A DNA stretch of 64,000 nucleotides from Plectrocnemia conspersa (GCA_009617715.1 VTFK01000163.1:248001-312000), one strand, 5' to 3'; shown: positions 33,001-44,752, numbered from the stretch's first letter. Translations and numbers: made by a program. Notes: generated from the letters alone by a model not told the origin.

Positions 33001-36000
33001 CAACACTTATAGATATATATTAAATTACAATTTAAAACTGAATTTTAATTTTCTTTTCTAATTATTTTTTTATTTTAGACTGATGAATGTATATATATTT
33101 TTTTGTGCTAAAATTTCATATACCTATGAATCTAAAGTCATCGTTGTTTATTTGCAGAAAAATAACATTTTAACGTTTTATAAAAATAAAATCGACTGTA
33201 ACATTAAAAAACACAGCAATATATTATATATATATCACTACAATAGATAAATTTGTACTTTTTCTACCTTAATTTAGAGTACAAACTCAGTATAATAAAT
33301 ATACATCAATCGACCGTACCTAAAAAAATAAACATTATATTTAATTATTTATTGAGAAGCAGTTTATCTTTTTTAATGTTGACATTTTAACTTTAGAACG
33401 GTTCAATTTATTTTTAATAAATCAAACGATTATATGTTAAATTAGTTAGGCACATAAAAATATATAATGTGTATTAAATTAGTAATGTATTATATTCTAT
33501 AACTCAATTTCTAGCAAGATATCAATTTAATAAAACTAGTTTCACATAAATAAATTCAGTGATCATTAGATTACGAATTGTGTTTCTTCTCAAGAATTAT
33601 TTCTTGAGAAAAATGCCGAATCAAGAATTCTCATCAGTAAATTTATCGAGAATTTTTAGAATTTTTTTTAATGTTTTACAAATGTTGCATAAGAAAGGAC
33701 GGGTCTATGCCAGTTGTATAAAAATATGCATGCCTTCTTAAAATTTTTTAACAAAGGTCGATTATTTGATTGGTAAAAAATTGCTTACAATTTTCTCAAC
33801 TACTCTAATTGTTTTTATATTTGGTTTGGTAATCTACGGTAAGAACTACATTAATAAAAAAATAATAAGAAACCATTTTCCGTGGGAACCGGCAGATTGA
33901 ATTAAAATATGTAGGGTCAGGACCGTCGATAGCGAATTTAGGCCCTGGGAAAACAGTGATTCAGGGCCGCAAAAATGGCATTTTATATATTTTTTACCAT
34001 CGTAATATAATTTTTTGAATAAATAATAATAGGTACGAAGTAGCCTTTTCTATGCTAAAATAAATATAAAAATTAGCCACCGTTGCGACATATTTTATGC
34101 GAAATATTTTAATTAGGCATTAAGAATAAAGCACATCTAAACCGAATTTTGACCAAAAGGAAAACGCAAAAAACAATATTCCCTTCTCAGAAGTCAAAAA
34201 TCCACGTCAAAAGCAATAAAATCGTGCTGTCGCCGTCGCAGTGGGAACGCTCGTTACCGAGCGTTCCCACTGCGACGGCGCCGACACGATTTTATTGCTT
34301 TTGACGTGAATTTTTGCGTTCTGAGAAGTGATAATTGTTTTTTGCGCTCTCCTATTGACCAAAATTCGGTTTGAATATACTTTGATCAGTCCTCTTATAT
34401 TATAAGTCTATAATAATCGGCAAGGATAGCTATCATATTTTTAAAATATAGTATAATGTCGAAATACAGTCGAGAAAATCGAAAAGTGAAAATGAGAATT
34501 CTCATTTATCGAGATTGAGAAAACACATGAAGTTAGTTAAAATTGAGCTAACTAAATTCGATCAATTGTTTTAATTTTGTTTAATTTTTTTACTTAATGT
34601 CTACAAATATTATACATTTTTATTGATAATATTTTTTTTATAGTAAGGTATTGTAAAACATACAACAATATTATTCTCACGCGTTTTAAATGATCGATTT
34701 AAAATTTTCTGTTTTTAATACAACAACAAAGTTAATACATCTTTGGGATAAAATCAAAACTAGAAATTTAAATATTGTTGTGTTGATTTTTCAACAGTTA
34801 TTTTTACTAACAAATAAGTATTGTATACAAATATTAGTTTAATTTCTTTTCCGTAGACTTAGACACCTTAAATTTATGTCCATATGCAGTCAAAAAATTG
34901 CATTTACTTTTAGACTTGTGCTTCATAAAGCTATTAGTGATTATATATATTAAGTATTTTTAACTTTAATACAGAAAAATACATTTGTTTATGTTTTCTA
35001 ATATTTAGTAAATTAAACAAAAACAAAATTACGATATTTATTTTTTTTTTTTAATTTTAATCTTTTTTTCTCTTTAAATCTGCTATATGAAAATGGTTAA
35101 ATTTTTATTATTTACTAATGAGTTGATTTTTTATTTGTATTGCATACAATAGTAAGCGTTAAATAATATTCACATGTATGTATATATATACATATATAAA
35201 TACATACGTATAAAATTGATGCATTTATTTTCGCTGTGCGTTGTTATAAATTATAATTTTAATTATTCGTCTCGATCCGCCATTGGCATATGGCCCAAAA
35301 TGATCCCTTTTTTTTCGTGCGTTTCGCACGAAATTAAATTAACAGTTCATTCGGAACGAAGCGTGGACGAAGCTTATGCCAAAATAATTGATTCGTTTTC
35401 GTCTTTGTTTACTTTTTAAGCGAAAAAAGGTTCAAAGCAAACATTTAGGCCATTTATTATCGCTGTGGTTAGCGAGTTCTGAAACGCGGGCTATTACAGG
35501 ATTTCTTGTAGCTCGCTGGCATTTGGGGTACCGTCTCGTCTTCAAAGGGTGCCAGACGTTATTGTACCGATTCGGAGACACTGTCTATTTCGAGAGAGAG
35601 AACGATGCACCCGAGAGTGCAAGATGTGTGGCAATCGAGAGTGAAACTAGAGAGGACCACTGAAAAGATTCCAAGCGATTCGAAGAGTCATCGTTCGATA
35701 GCGATTGAAGAAAAACATATATTATGCAAGTTTATGACTCATAACATATATAACACTTACACTTACATTTATTTAATTTATTTACTACTCAATAAAACAA
35801 CTTTTGATTAAAGTTAATTAATTAACAATAAAAAAGAGTTCCTTATTAAACTTTTCCCAAGAAAACTCACTTTAGTAAGTGAGTATAAAAAATGTCAAGC
35901 GAATAAATTTAATGTATTTTTATTTTACGATTATTTTATAGGCTTAAATTAGACCAATAACTCAAGTTTATACATATAAATTGAACATAAAACTTGAATT

Positions 36001-39000
36001 AAAAATCTGTCACAGACTTTGTATGATATATCTATATTACTTTTTTGTTATTCAACTTTGCTCCAGTTGTGAAACGCATTTAAACGCATAAAAGTCAAAC
36101 GTCCGAGATGATTTACAACACCATATAAAACGCTACATAGTTGTATTCCAAAAATAAGAATCCGTTTCCGCAACACGTTCATTAATCTCCGAGATGCATC
36201 TTCCAGCGTGATCCAGATCGGGAGTAAAATTGGAAAAATAAAAAATTAAATGAAACGATTGTCAAGGCTTAGTCTGATTCATGCGATGTTTAGACATTCT
36301 GAGATTCACAGATCGCTAACGTTTTGTAAACTATGATGTCGGTCGTCATGTTAATTCGCAAATTTTACGTGATAGCCATTGGTAGTCAACTGTTACTATA
36401 TTATACATTTTTATATTATGTATATGAAAAAATAGGTTAATTCTTACTTTGCCCTGTTGTCGGTGATAAATTTACAGGACGGGAATAGAACTGAAATATT
36501 ATGGAAAAACGAGCGAGGCGTAGTCGTATCGAATTCCATATAATGGTCTACTCGTTCCAAGTTAAACAAAATAAAATTTAATGTAGTATGTAATTAAAAA
36601 GTAATATATATAATTTAATTTTATAGTTGCTCTAAAATGTTTTTAAACAGTAATATGATTTATCAAATGAGAGAATAAGATCATGAAAGTAGTTTTTGAG
36701 CTTTAAATGTATCACTAGGTTATAAAAATAATTTCAAACAAAACACAGTTCATATTTAGCTAAAGACATGCGGTATTGTAATTATTGAGTATTCAACGAG
36801 TAAACATGTAATTTTGGATTAATTCTCAATAAAACAGGGAAACATCTTTCTTTAAAGTTTGTATTATAAAATACTACAATGATCAAAAAACAATGGTTAA
36901 GTTAACAGCTTCTCAAAAAATTACACTAATATTGTATGTTATGAATTGATATATTGTTTAAAGAATAGTTTACCACAACTACATTTAAGCATAAGATCGT
37001 GATCTTTTTTAAAAGCATACTATTACTTCGTAGTTGCCACTTTTTTGCTTCAGTGATCTATCATTTAAGCTCAAATTTATTTTGGCATCTACTACTTGTT
37101 GAACATAATTTGGCATTTAAAATTCCATGAAAATACTAGTATTATGCATAATATTTCATAATTTTTTCACACATGTCACGTTATTTTTGGGTAATGTGCA
37201 ACTATTGGCTTTCGAATATTTATCTATTTATTTTTCGTAATGCGTATTTGCATTTTACTTTAGACTAATCTTCATTTGACATTAATTAATTTGTTAATGT
37301 TCCATAAATTCATCAAAGGGCTGTTTCTGATTTTAAGTTTAATATAATTTTATTGGTATATCTGTATATTTGAAGTAACATCTGATTTTAATAATGGACA
37401 TTAGCTTTACTTGTTTGTATAAACAATAAAAATCTAGGCGTCACAATATAAATGAATTAGGTCTCGTTAAGTCTTTATTGTTTTTAAGATCTCATCAATC
37501 TTTTAAATCCTTAACACTATTTTTATATTCTACGCGTATAAAAATTCTAGAGGTAAAAAATCACGTAACAGACATTTATGCTCACTGGCGACACATTGAC
37601 GATTTTTATCTCCCATTGCATAATTACCGTTTGTCAAAATAAACCGTTTCGCATGGATCTCCTTTGCCACTCTGTTTCATCACTGTCTCGCTGAGATGAA
37701 AGCGAAATACGTCTCTGTGTCAAAAGCAGGTGCAGACAAGGTGCGCGAGCTCAGTTGAATATTAGGAAGACCGCCAATCCGTCTTCCTTCAGACCCGTCG
37801 ACAATACGTTAGATTTCCCAGAATCTGACCGCCAGATGTAACGTAAATTAGCGCTTACTAGCCGGGCGTTTCCCCGAGATTTATTCGGGATTTTCCCTCG
37901 GTCAGCCGAGGAACAGTTCGCGAGAGATGATGGTGTTATTTATTGCTAATGAGATCTGACAAGCGACGTTGGCCGTCCAAGAACCGACGCTAATGAGAGG
38001 ACGTGTGGGATTTTCGTTTAAAACAGATTTTACCGGATTTCTCTTTCTCTCTCTCTCTCTCTCGCTCGATACTGGCTCTGGAAATAGCGAACTTTGGTGA
38101 AAATGATCCAGTTTTAATTTCGCGCGTGTGCGAATACGTTAATAAATACTGGGTGGTTCAAAAAAGATGTATTCACTTCATCACGTCACAAAAGATTTAT
38201 TAATGTACGTGGTGACCAAAAACTTGATAAACTTTTAATTCTCTATAAAAAATAAAATAAAGCACTAGAAGATGGCTCTCTATTGATCTGTGATTCATAT
38301 GATAAGTAAAAAAATTATAAGTGACAAAAGTCAATATGTATATATGTAATATTAAGTAGATATTAATATAATTTATGATGTATCATAATCATAACTGATT
38401 TTTATCTTATTATTAACGAAATAAATTTATAACTCGAAATTGTTTAACAATGGCATAAACTTTAAATCATTGCAAAGTAAACGATTCTCGTAATACAATC
38501 ATAATAATAGTATAAAATATTTATATTCAACCTTATGGAGAAATTCTTACTTAGAAATGTCACACAACTTGCTTTGATTTTATGATTTCGCCTAATGTGT
38601 GATAAAGCTTTTGAAATTATCGTGCACTTTAATTAATTTATTTATGTATGTTACAGTGATTGTGTATTAACAGTAAAGTTATATTCTCACTAGTGTTTCA
38701 GTTAAATCATATCAGAATATATTTTTCTACTAGCGAAAATATACGCTAATGAAATATAAACATATATCAATTTCTAATTTGCGAAACTTCCATTTGCTGT
38801 TCTACTTTATCTAATAAAAATTTCATTAATGTAAAATTATATTTCATATACATCTTAGAGAAACATACAATTTCACTAGCGCCTATCATGTATTGGTGAT
38901 AATGTATTTGGAAATGACTTCACTGAAACAGTCAAATTATATGTATACTAGGTAAAATAGAACTTCATTGAAAAATACACATTCACTGTAACACATATTT

Positions 39001-42000
39001 TTTTGTGTTTCTCATAGTTACTGATTCTGAAGATTAGTGAGTTAATATTATCTCGCATAACTTTTATGTGGTATTAAAAATCTACTAATTTGTCTTGCGA
39101 TACGCGCATAAATTAATGAGCTCGAGAACACTGTATGCCTTGTATAATTACTTAGTGCGCAGTATCATTGAGTATGCATTTCTGGCTTGGTTGCTCTCAT
39201 ATCTAACATATATAGTGATGCTTAGGCTTAGGCCGAAAATTAGGATAGTACTGATACGGATCACTAATGGACCGGTGGGCAAGGGCCTATAGAGTGGGAA
39301 CATTCCGAGTACCTTAAGTCTTGGCCTGATTGCTAAATAACGCAACCGACTCATTTTTAATTAAAAAGGTCCAAAAAAAGTGTCTTAGATTCTGTATATA
39401 TGTACTCAGCTTGACCTCATAAAAGATCTAAAACTAACTATTGTTTTTAAAAATGTTTTCAGATATTATTTAACTAAAACAGTTATACTAGTGAAAAATA
39501 CACATTTCATAATTTGTTATATAATTAAAATGTCCAACATTTTTAGCTCATTACAATTATTATCTAACCTTTATTATTTGAAGAGTATCGCCGTACATGT
39601 ACGGCGGTCGATCTGTCAATGTTTTGAGGTACCCCAGATAATATTATATTTATATATGTAAATTATTTTTATAGAAAATAATACTATTGAATTAAATAGT
39701 ACGAAATAAATGAACCTAAAAAAATATTTTGTATTGATTTTATAAAAAAATATTGAGAGCCTCTGAATTAAATTTAAAAAAACTAAAAAGGCCAAAAAAT
39801 ATGATATATAATATAAAATACTAATTTAAAAAAGTAGTAAAATAAATAAAAGCAATAAATTCTTCTATAATTTACTATAAATGCAATATAAAATAATGAT
39901 GGAAAAATTAACTCATTCCTTGATGTATACTAAAAAATTCACAAATGTGTATATATTAACTCACTACGCAAATGGTTAAAATCCAGTTTAATTATTTGCG
40001 TTTTATGATTGCATTTTATAATAGTAAAAAGCTTCTGCTAGGGATTTATTATCAGCAAAAAAAAAAACATATTATGCAGCAAGTTTTATAAATGGTATGA
40101 GCTTTATTAATACAACTAATTATATTATAGCTAGCTACATCTTATAGTATTTATAGTGTACGATGTATTTTTAATATTTTTCATATTGAGTTAAAAATTA
40201 TATTAACTTAGTTTATTATCTATATTTTATAATCAGCTTATAGCTAAAGTAATAAAGCTGTTGCAAACAAGTTTATATATTTAAAAATAAACTGTGGAAC
40301 AATTTTTTATTTATATATTGAGCAAAAATGATTGATTTCTTATAGAGAAAATCTGATAAATATTATTTTAATAAATGTATTTTTCTCTTTTTATTCAGCA
40401 TATTTTTTATCCCATTAAATAATTTGGTTTCAAGGTTTGTTTTCTACATATTTGAAAGAATCTTAAATCACATTCTTTGTTGTTTGTTGAAAATACTAAA
40501 TTGAATAAAAATAACAGTCATTTTCTCATATTAAAAAGCACCTAAAAGCGACTTTTTATTCAGCCAGTCAAGTTATAACTATCACAGGGCCGTTACGAAT
40601 GAGCTCCATAATATCTTCGTTAAATTAACTTTTCAGTAAAAAAACGATTACGCGTCGAACGAAACGATGCCAAAATTGACTGTTTTTTTTATTATTGGCT
40701 ACGATTTTAAAACGAAATTGTGTTTATGCGATTTGTTGTATAAACAAAGTTCAACGCGCGAAAATATTTTTTTAATAATATTTCAACGAGCAAACGAACT
40801 GCGAAAACGAAAATAATCACAATAAATATATAAATTGATATGAAATAATATTTTCAACCACACAAGTCGTATATCGTTCATAGCCATCAGCGAAATATTC
40901 GAGTTATTTATATAACTGCAATAATTTTTTTTCTGAACAAGAATTCTGATTTAATGCGATTTTTTCATCGAAACTCTTTGTATATATGTGCTACGTGAGC
41001 TAAACCAAGATCTTTAATACATCTCTAGTGTTTACGTTCGTAAAATTAAAATAACAAAGTCGAAGTAGAACTTTTGTGTACGCCACGAATTTATTTTTAC
41101 AATGAAGCTTTGAAAAATAAATATGAGGGAAAATCCATTCTGTTAAAAAATGAATATCCCTAAAATTAGTTCGTGTACACAATTATCTAATATAGTAAAT
41201 TACTAATGTATTGTTAAAATTAATATTATTGACTTGCTTATATATCGTAAATAAATATTATTTGGGTCAAAGTGTGTTTATTGTTTGGTAAAGTACTGAA
41301 ATAAGCTCGTTCTCGGAACTCCCTAGTAAATATTATTTATTCGACTAATAAGTTTGTTTTATTGTGATGTAAAAGCCGCGTTATGAATAATATTAAATAT
41401 GATTTATCCGAGCAACGTCTCTCAGCATCCGAACGATTCCAACATGACAAGAAGCTCGTTTGACAAAACTTTACGGCGGTAATATTAATTTAGTTCGCGC
41501 GAAGCGGAGTTGACATACTAGATAATTTTTCATCGTATGTTTACTTAAAAAAATCTGTTCCGTTTCCTGGTTATTTTTAATTGATACTGGCTTCGGATCA
41601 TTGTTTCGCCATTGTATTCTAGTCCGTTCCGATCTATTTTCAGACACCTTTCCCACTAAAACACACTAGAATCTGACGGATTTTCCGAGAGGAAAAATAA
41701 TACGCATCGATAGCTCTTTGTCTGTTCGTTTCTCCCGATTTACGATAAGATCGGACGGATTTATAACATCGAGTTAAATATACGAACGCGAATCTATTTT
41801 TGGATCACTTGCATTAAATTCCTATAGTGTTTGGAATCATATTTTTTTGAAGAGTTTCCGCGGCGCTTCCCGAAAGTGTCATCAATCTGACGGTGAAATA
41901 AATCGAGTTAAATATGATGTGAAATAAAAAAACGATGACGTACGGTGATGCGAGGTTCTGAAATGATATATACGAAGGTGAAATTAAATTTATATATAGT

Positions 42001-43515
42001 GTTTATATTTTTACTTTCGTACTAGAGCAGATGGAATCAAAGGAGTTATTCACGCAATTAAAAACATGTTTAATTTCTGCGAGAATTTTATATATATAGC
42101 CCTTATCAGGAAAAGGGTAATAATTTAATAATTAACCTACTGATTTGGAGCCATGTGTTACAATGAAAAACTATCAAATGACTTATTTTAAAAGGTAAAA
42201 TATTAACAATGAAATTATTAATATTAACAATAAAAATTTTTGTGTAATTGATATTATGTAATCTTAAGTAAAATATTATATTTTTTAATATTGCAGATTA
42301 TTTTATGTAATTTGCATTGCAAATGTATTATTAACATACAAGTAATTCATACGTCAATTGAATGATAAAAATGCTTATAGAAAGCGACTTGTTCTTCAAA
42401 ATAAGCGTGTTAAATATTTGTAGATTTTTTTGCTCATGTAGCATTTTAAAATACTAAGAATAATATAAAAAAATACTATTTGTAAAAATATAAATCTTAT
42501 TGTATTCTAAGACATTAAATTTTTGAAATACTTTTTTTATGCGCTATGTAGCTTATTTTTAGAGAACTTTCAATAGCTAATATTTACGATCTAGTTCGAT
42601 TTTAATTAATCATCATGATATTCATCTGTGAGATTATGAAAATCTAGGTGAACCTAATCTGTGATTGTCGTTTGGAATTATAATTATATAATAATCATTG
42701 ATCCCGATCTCAAACACGATAAAAATTAAAAAAAAAAAGGTCCATATGAGATTCGAGCCCAAGTCTTTCAGGTCAATAGTCAGCGATTTCAATATCACTC
42801 GTCTATTATGCTATTTATTAAATTATGTAGGTGCTATAATTGATAATACAACTACAAATAAAATAATTTTGTAAAAGAAAAATATGATATTTATAAAAAT
42901 ACAATACGTATTTGTTACAAATTTTTTTGTGCAGTTTTTAACAAATTTAATCAAGTGATTCTTCATTTAAAATATACGATATATTTCTGTTAAAAACATT
43001 TTTTATTAAAACTAATATTTTATTATTAATAGATAAATAATAAATAGCAAAATCTAGCTCAACCGCGCGTTTATATCACCGCGATGGGTTATTGAACCGA
43101 AGAAAAATATAATTAACCATTCTTTGAGCTTATAGATTTTTCTTGGCAGTCACAAATGTCACGTATGACGGTTTTTATATTGTAATATTTAATATTGTTT
43201 TTGCGTAAAGTGAGACGACCATAAAACATTTATATATGTTAAATTAAAAAAAATATTTACCTGCGATTTGTTCTGGCGGTAACTCATCCTGTAAATAAAA
43301 AATATATTTAAAACTCATACAATAAAATATCATAATAACAAAAATACAGTAATTTCCACTTGATGATTTAACAATGATTTTTATTAAAAAAATATTTTTT
43401 GGGTGATGGTAAAGGGTTGTTCATGCATTATAACAAAAGTCACTGTCACTCTATTATGATATTGTCCGTAAACTATTGTCATCAAAATCACTGTCCGGAA
43501 GAGAAAACGCACCAT
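26977..43515 (-). CDS. TpnC: troponin C, insect muscle type with two intact EF-hands
   Basis: Six exons on the minus strand: 43513-43515, 43261-43288, 28780-28923, 27280-27399, 27078-27209 and 26977-27005. They join in frame to 151 residues, the usual insect length, starting [16 protein letters not shown] and ending [12 protein letters not shown]. It is the calcium sensor of the thin filament: binding Ca2+ relieves troponin I inhibition of actomyosin. Four EF-hand loops occur at residues 20-31, 56-67, 96-107 and 132-143. Loops II ([12 protein letters not shown]) and IV ([12 protein letters not shown]) keep all ligands, with Glu at position 12. Loops I and III end in Met31 and Cys107 and should not bind calcium. 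This two-site pattern matches the common F2-like class of insect troponin C, not the single-site stretch-activation class. Exon 3 is much GC-richer than exons 4-6. Confidence 0.96.
27078..27399 (-). CDS. TpnC: troponin C exons 4 and 5: EF-hands II-IV
   Basis: Exon 4 (27280-27399) encodes the end of loop II, the central helix [20 protein letters not shown] and the start of loop III. Exon 5 (27078-27209) encodes the rest of loop III, the LREL linker helix and loop IV up to DFD. They are separated by a 70-base intron. The exon breaks fall within loops II and III, as in other insect troponin C genes. Confidence 0.95.
28780..28923 (-). CDS. TpnC: troponin C exon 3: EF-hand I and start of EF-hand II
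   Basis: Encodes [20 protein letters not shown], then the linker MMGQPFNK and [10 protein letters not shown], ending one base into Lys59 before gtgagt. Loop I lacks the acidic residue at position 12 (Met31). Codon third positions are mostly G or C, in contrast with exons 4-6, whose third positions are more mixed. Confidence 0.95.
29560..29745 (-). mobile_element. tRNA-derived SINE, copy 2
   Basis: In reverse, the copy reads gatataaatagatgactaat, then cttgaaagtcctgggttta and a tail ending in agattttcc. This matches copies at 11165-11345 and 42640-42830 block by block. The B-box region (gggtttaaatc) has decayed most. Confidence 0.55.
30893..31100 (-). mobile_element. LINE 3' tail, copy 2
   Basis: Lies immediately downstream, on the minus strand, of the reverse-transcriptase remnant at 31156-31740 and matches 1150-1345. 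The minus strand contains cattgtggcacattggggta and ends in simple aatttaattt repeats, which probably replace a poly(A) tail. Confidence 0.5.
31156..31740 (-). pseudogene. decayed non-LTR retrotransposon, reverse transcriptase C-terminus
   Basis: Two broken frames: 31455-31709 encodes [19 protein letters not shown]...[12 protein letters not shown]...[12 protein letters not shown], the pattern of the RT thumb region in Jockey-like LINEs (KDLGV..DS....LVRSILEY). The frame at 31156-31371 encodes a C-terminal segment with [20 protein letters not shown]. Frameshifts separate them and no catalytic domain survives here. Confidence 0.7.
34139..34372. mobile_element. near-complete 234-bp palindromic MITE
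   Basis: The left arm starts aaaccgaattttgaccaa and the right arm ends ttgaccaaaattcggttt. The arms pair along nearly all of their length, through gtgggaacgctcg and cgagcgttcccac, around a centre at 34255/34256 (ttacc loop). Partial copies lie at 5199-5330 and 55381-55530. No coding capacity; probably a foldback-type or snap-back MITE. Confidence 0.85.
38039..38063. repeat. TC/CT microsatellite
   Basis: A nearly pure run of tc dinucleotides in a block of otherwise ordinary composition. On the transcribed (minus) strand of the troponin C intron it is a GA run. Confidence 0.85.
38649..38993. mobile_element. foldback element with 20-bp inverted ends, copy 1
   Basis: tgttacagtgattgtgtatt at 38649-38668 and aatacacattcactgtaaca at 38974-38993 match at 19 of 20 positions. 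The interior shares blocks with 58137-58618, including gcgaaacttccatttgctg, and repeats of gtttcagt..aatcata in both orientations. This copy is shorter and has lost part of one arm. Confidence 0.7.
39077..39200 (+). pseudogene. LINE reverse transcriptase fragment
   Basis: The frame reads [20 protein letters not shown] followed by FLAW, the conserved LVRSILEYAS.VW block of Jockey/CR1-type LINEs. Only about 40 codons are recognisable. It is opposite in strand to the 31156-31740 copy, so a separate insertion. Confidence 0.6.
39589..39606. repeat. perfect 18-bp palindrome
   Basis: cgccgtacatgtacggcg reads identically on both strands. It is a GC-rich site in very AT-rich DNA. It may be the heart of a decayed palindromic element or a binding site for a dimeric protein. 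Confidence 0.6.
42640..42830 (-). mobile_element. tRNA-derived SINE, copy 3
   Basis: In reverse, it reads agcataatagacgagtgata, then gacttgggctcgaatctcat (B-box region), an A/T run, gatcgggatcaatgattatt and a tail ending agattttcat. This is the best preserved of three copies and shows the tRNA-like head most clearly. Confidence 0.65.
43261..43288 (-). CDS. TpnC: troponin C exon 2 (28 bases)
   Basis: Encodes DELPPEQIA plus the first base of Val11. The flanks are ttatttacag and gtaaat. The residues match the conserved N-terminal helix start of insect troponin C. Its microexon size and 14.3-kb distance from exon 3 make it easy for gene finders to miss. Confidence 0.9.
43513..43515 (-). CDS. TpnC: troponin C exon 1: start codon only
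   Basis: The minus strand reads ccaaaaaATG followed directly by gtgcgt, a valid donor. The next exon starts with GAT after ttatttacag and has no ATG of its own, so the initiator Met must come from an upstream exon ending exactly in ATG. This site is 224 bases upstream and lies just downstream of a TATA-containing segment. An alternative first exon farther upstream cannot be excluded. Confidence 0.7.
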
Positions 43516-43559
43516 TTTTTGGTTGTGTGGTTTAGGTCTGCTTTTCTGTTGTGACACTG

Positions 43560-43680
43560 AGCACTGGTGGGGCACGTGTGGCCCGCGGGCCGCACGCGGA
43601 CCCCTTATATACGGGCCAGTTGGGAATCGACAGCAATCCACCAGTATTTTTAGTATACTGCTCCACACCGTCTTTATAGT
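43560..43680 (-). promoter_or_regulatory. troponin C promoter region
   Basis: On the minus strand, upstream of the ATG at 43515: TATATAAG at 43604-43611, a second TATAAAG at 43672-43678, and CTAAAAATA at 43645-43653, which fits the MEF2 core except for the last flanking base. MEF2 control is well known for insect muscle genes. Between TATA and ATG lie a CACGTG E-box and the palindrome ggcccgcgggcc. A start about 30 bases past the first TATA box would fall near 43579. A TCAGTG initiator-like motif at 43555-43560 is too far from that TATA box, so the exact start is open. Confidence 0.55.
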
Positions 43681-44619
43681 AGGGTGGGACGAGTCCAACA
43701 CAAGCGGATGCAGTCGAAATCGGATGCAATACTGCAACCGATACGGTTTAATATGCTATAATATAATACGCAAATAACACATTACTGATCGCTATGGGAA
43801 ATCGTTTTGAAACTATAAATATTAATAAGTCATACTGTACATAGTAAGCTAAAGTGATTATCAATTTTTTCAGGTATCGTGAAAAAAATATGATTAGTTG
43901 TGAAAGAAATTTATTAAAAAAGTTAGACTATTTTTAATTATTTCAAATTTAATATAAAATAATACCCATCAATATTGAAAACATTATGTGTTGCTGCGCA
44001 ACTTACGAAATTACTCATTTTGCATATCATAACAAGAAGTTGTTCTATTTTGACCTAACTTATTTTTTATACTAGATTGTATACCATGTTGTGTTCAGTT
44101 TATTAGCATTGAAAACAATTTGATCATCTAAAAAAACATCATAGTATCTAATGTGTTTTGCAGTTCTTAGGCCAGTAATAATTTAAACATCATAAATAAT
44201 ACTTTGTAAAATTACTCTTTTAAGAATACACGTAAAAGAGTTGGCCGAAAATCTTTTATATGAATTTGATTTTTTTTTCAACGTATGAAACAGCATTCAG
44301 GGGACGTTCTAAATTATTTTTTGTCTAAGTGTTACATGGTCAAATAGTTTGAATACCACTGCCCTAGACCATGGTATTGTATCTACAAAAATCCCCTTTT
44401 TTAATATTTTTTTAGTAGTTTATTTTTATTAATAATATTTTTTTAGTGGTGCATTTTTTTATTAATAAAAGCTTATTATTTATTGCTATTTTTTGTATAT
44501 TTTTTAATAATGCGTTTATGTGAGTTTTGATTCTCTCGCTTTCATCTTATATATGATAAAATTAAACCTGCCGAATAAAATCTATTAAAAATTAAAATCT
44601 TACATAAAGTACACAGAGC

Positions 44620-44752
44620 TGAAAGAAAGCAATTCGGAGCTCCACAGGGAAGTGTATTAGGACTGGTACTCTACATAATATACATGGCTGATCTCCCAAA
44701 GATATGTTTAGCAACAATAGCGACATTTGCGGACCATAAAGCTGTGATTTCC
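44620..44752 (+). pseudogene. LINE reverse transcriptase fragment with mutated catalytic site
   Basis: One frame reads FGAPQGSVLGLVLYIIYMAD, then LPKI...ATFADHKAVISPH and a stop. These are the (G/V)PQGSVLGP and FADD boxes of Jockey-type RT. The second catalytic Asp of FADD is His here (44735-44737), which would abolish activity. Weak similarity (DVKYLE) continues to about 44850. Confidence 0.75.

Larger units (their letters stand above)
28924..43260 (-). other. troponin C intron 2 (14.3 kb)
   Basis: Non-coding host sequence loaded with transposon remains: SINE copies (29560-29745, 42640-42830), a LINE end with tail (30893-31740), a second LINE piece (39077-39200), a palindromic MITE (34139-34372) and a foldback element (38649-38993). 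Moderately GC-rich blocks without frames lie near 32490-32660, 35270-35700, 37560-38140, 40560-40830 and 41390-41950 and may include muscle enhancers. No alternative troponin C exon was recognised. Confidence 0.5.

Noticed and set aside
43384..43737. 117-codon minus-strand open frame
   Set aside because: It runs straight through the troponin C promoter, leader and first intron; TATA box and splice donor explain the sequence better.
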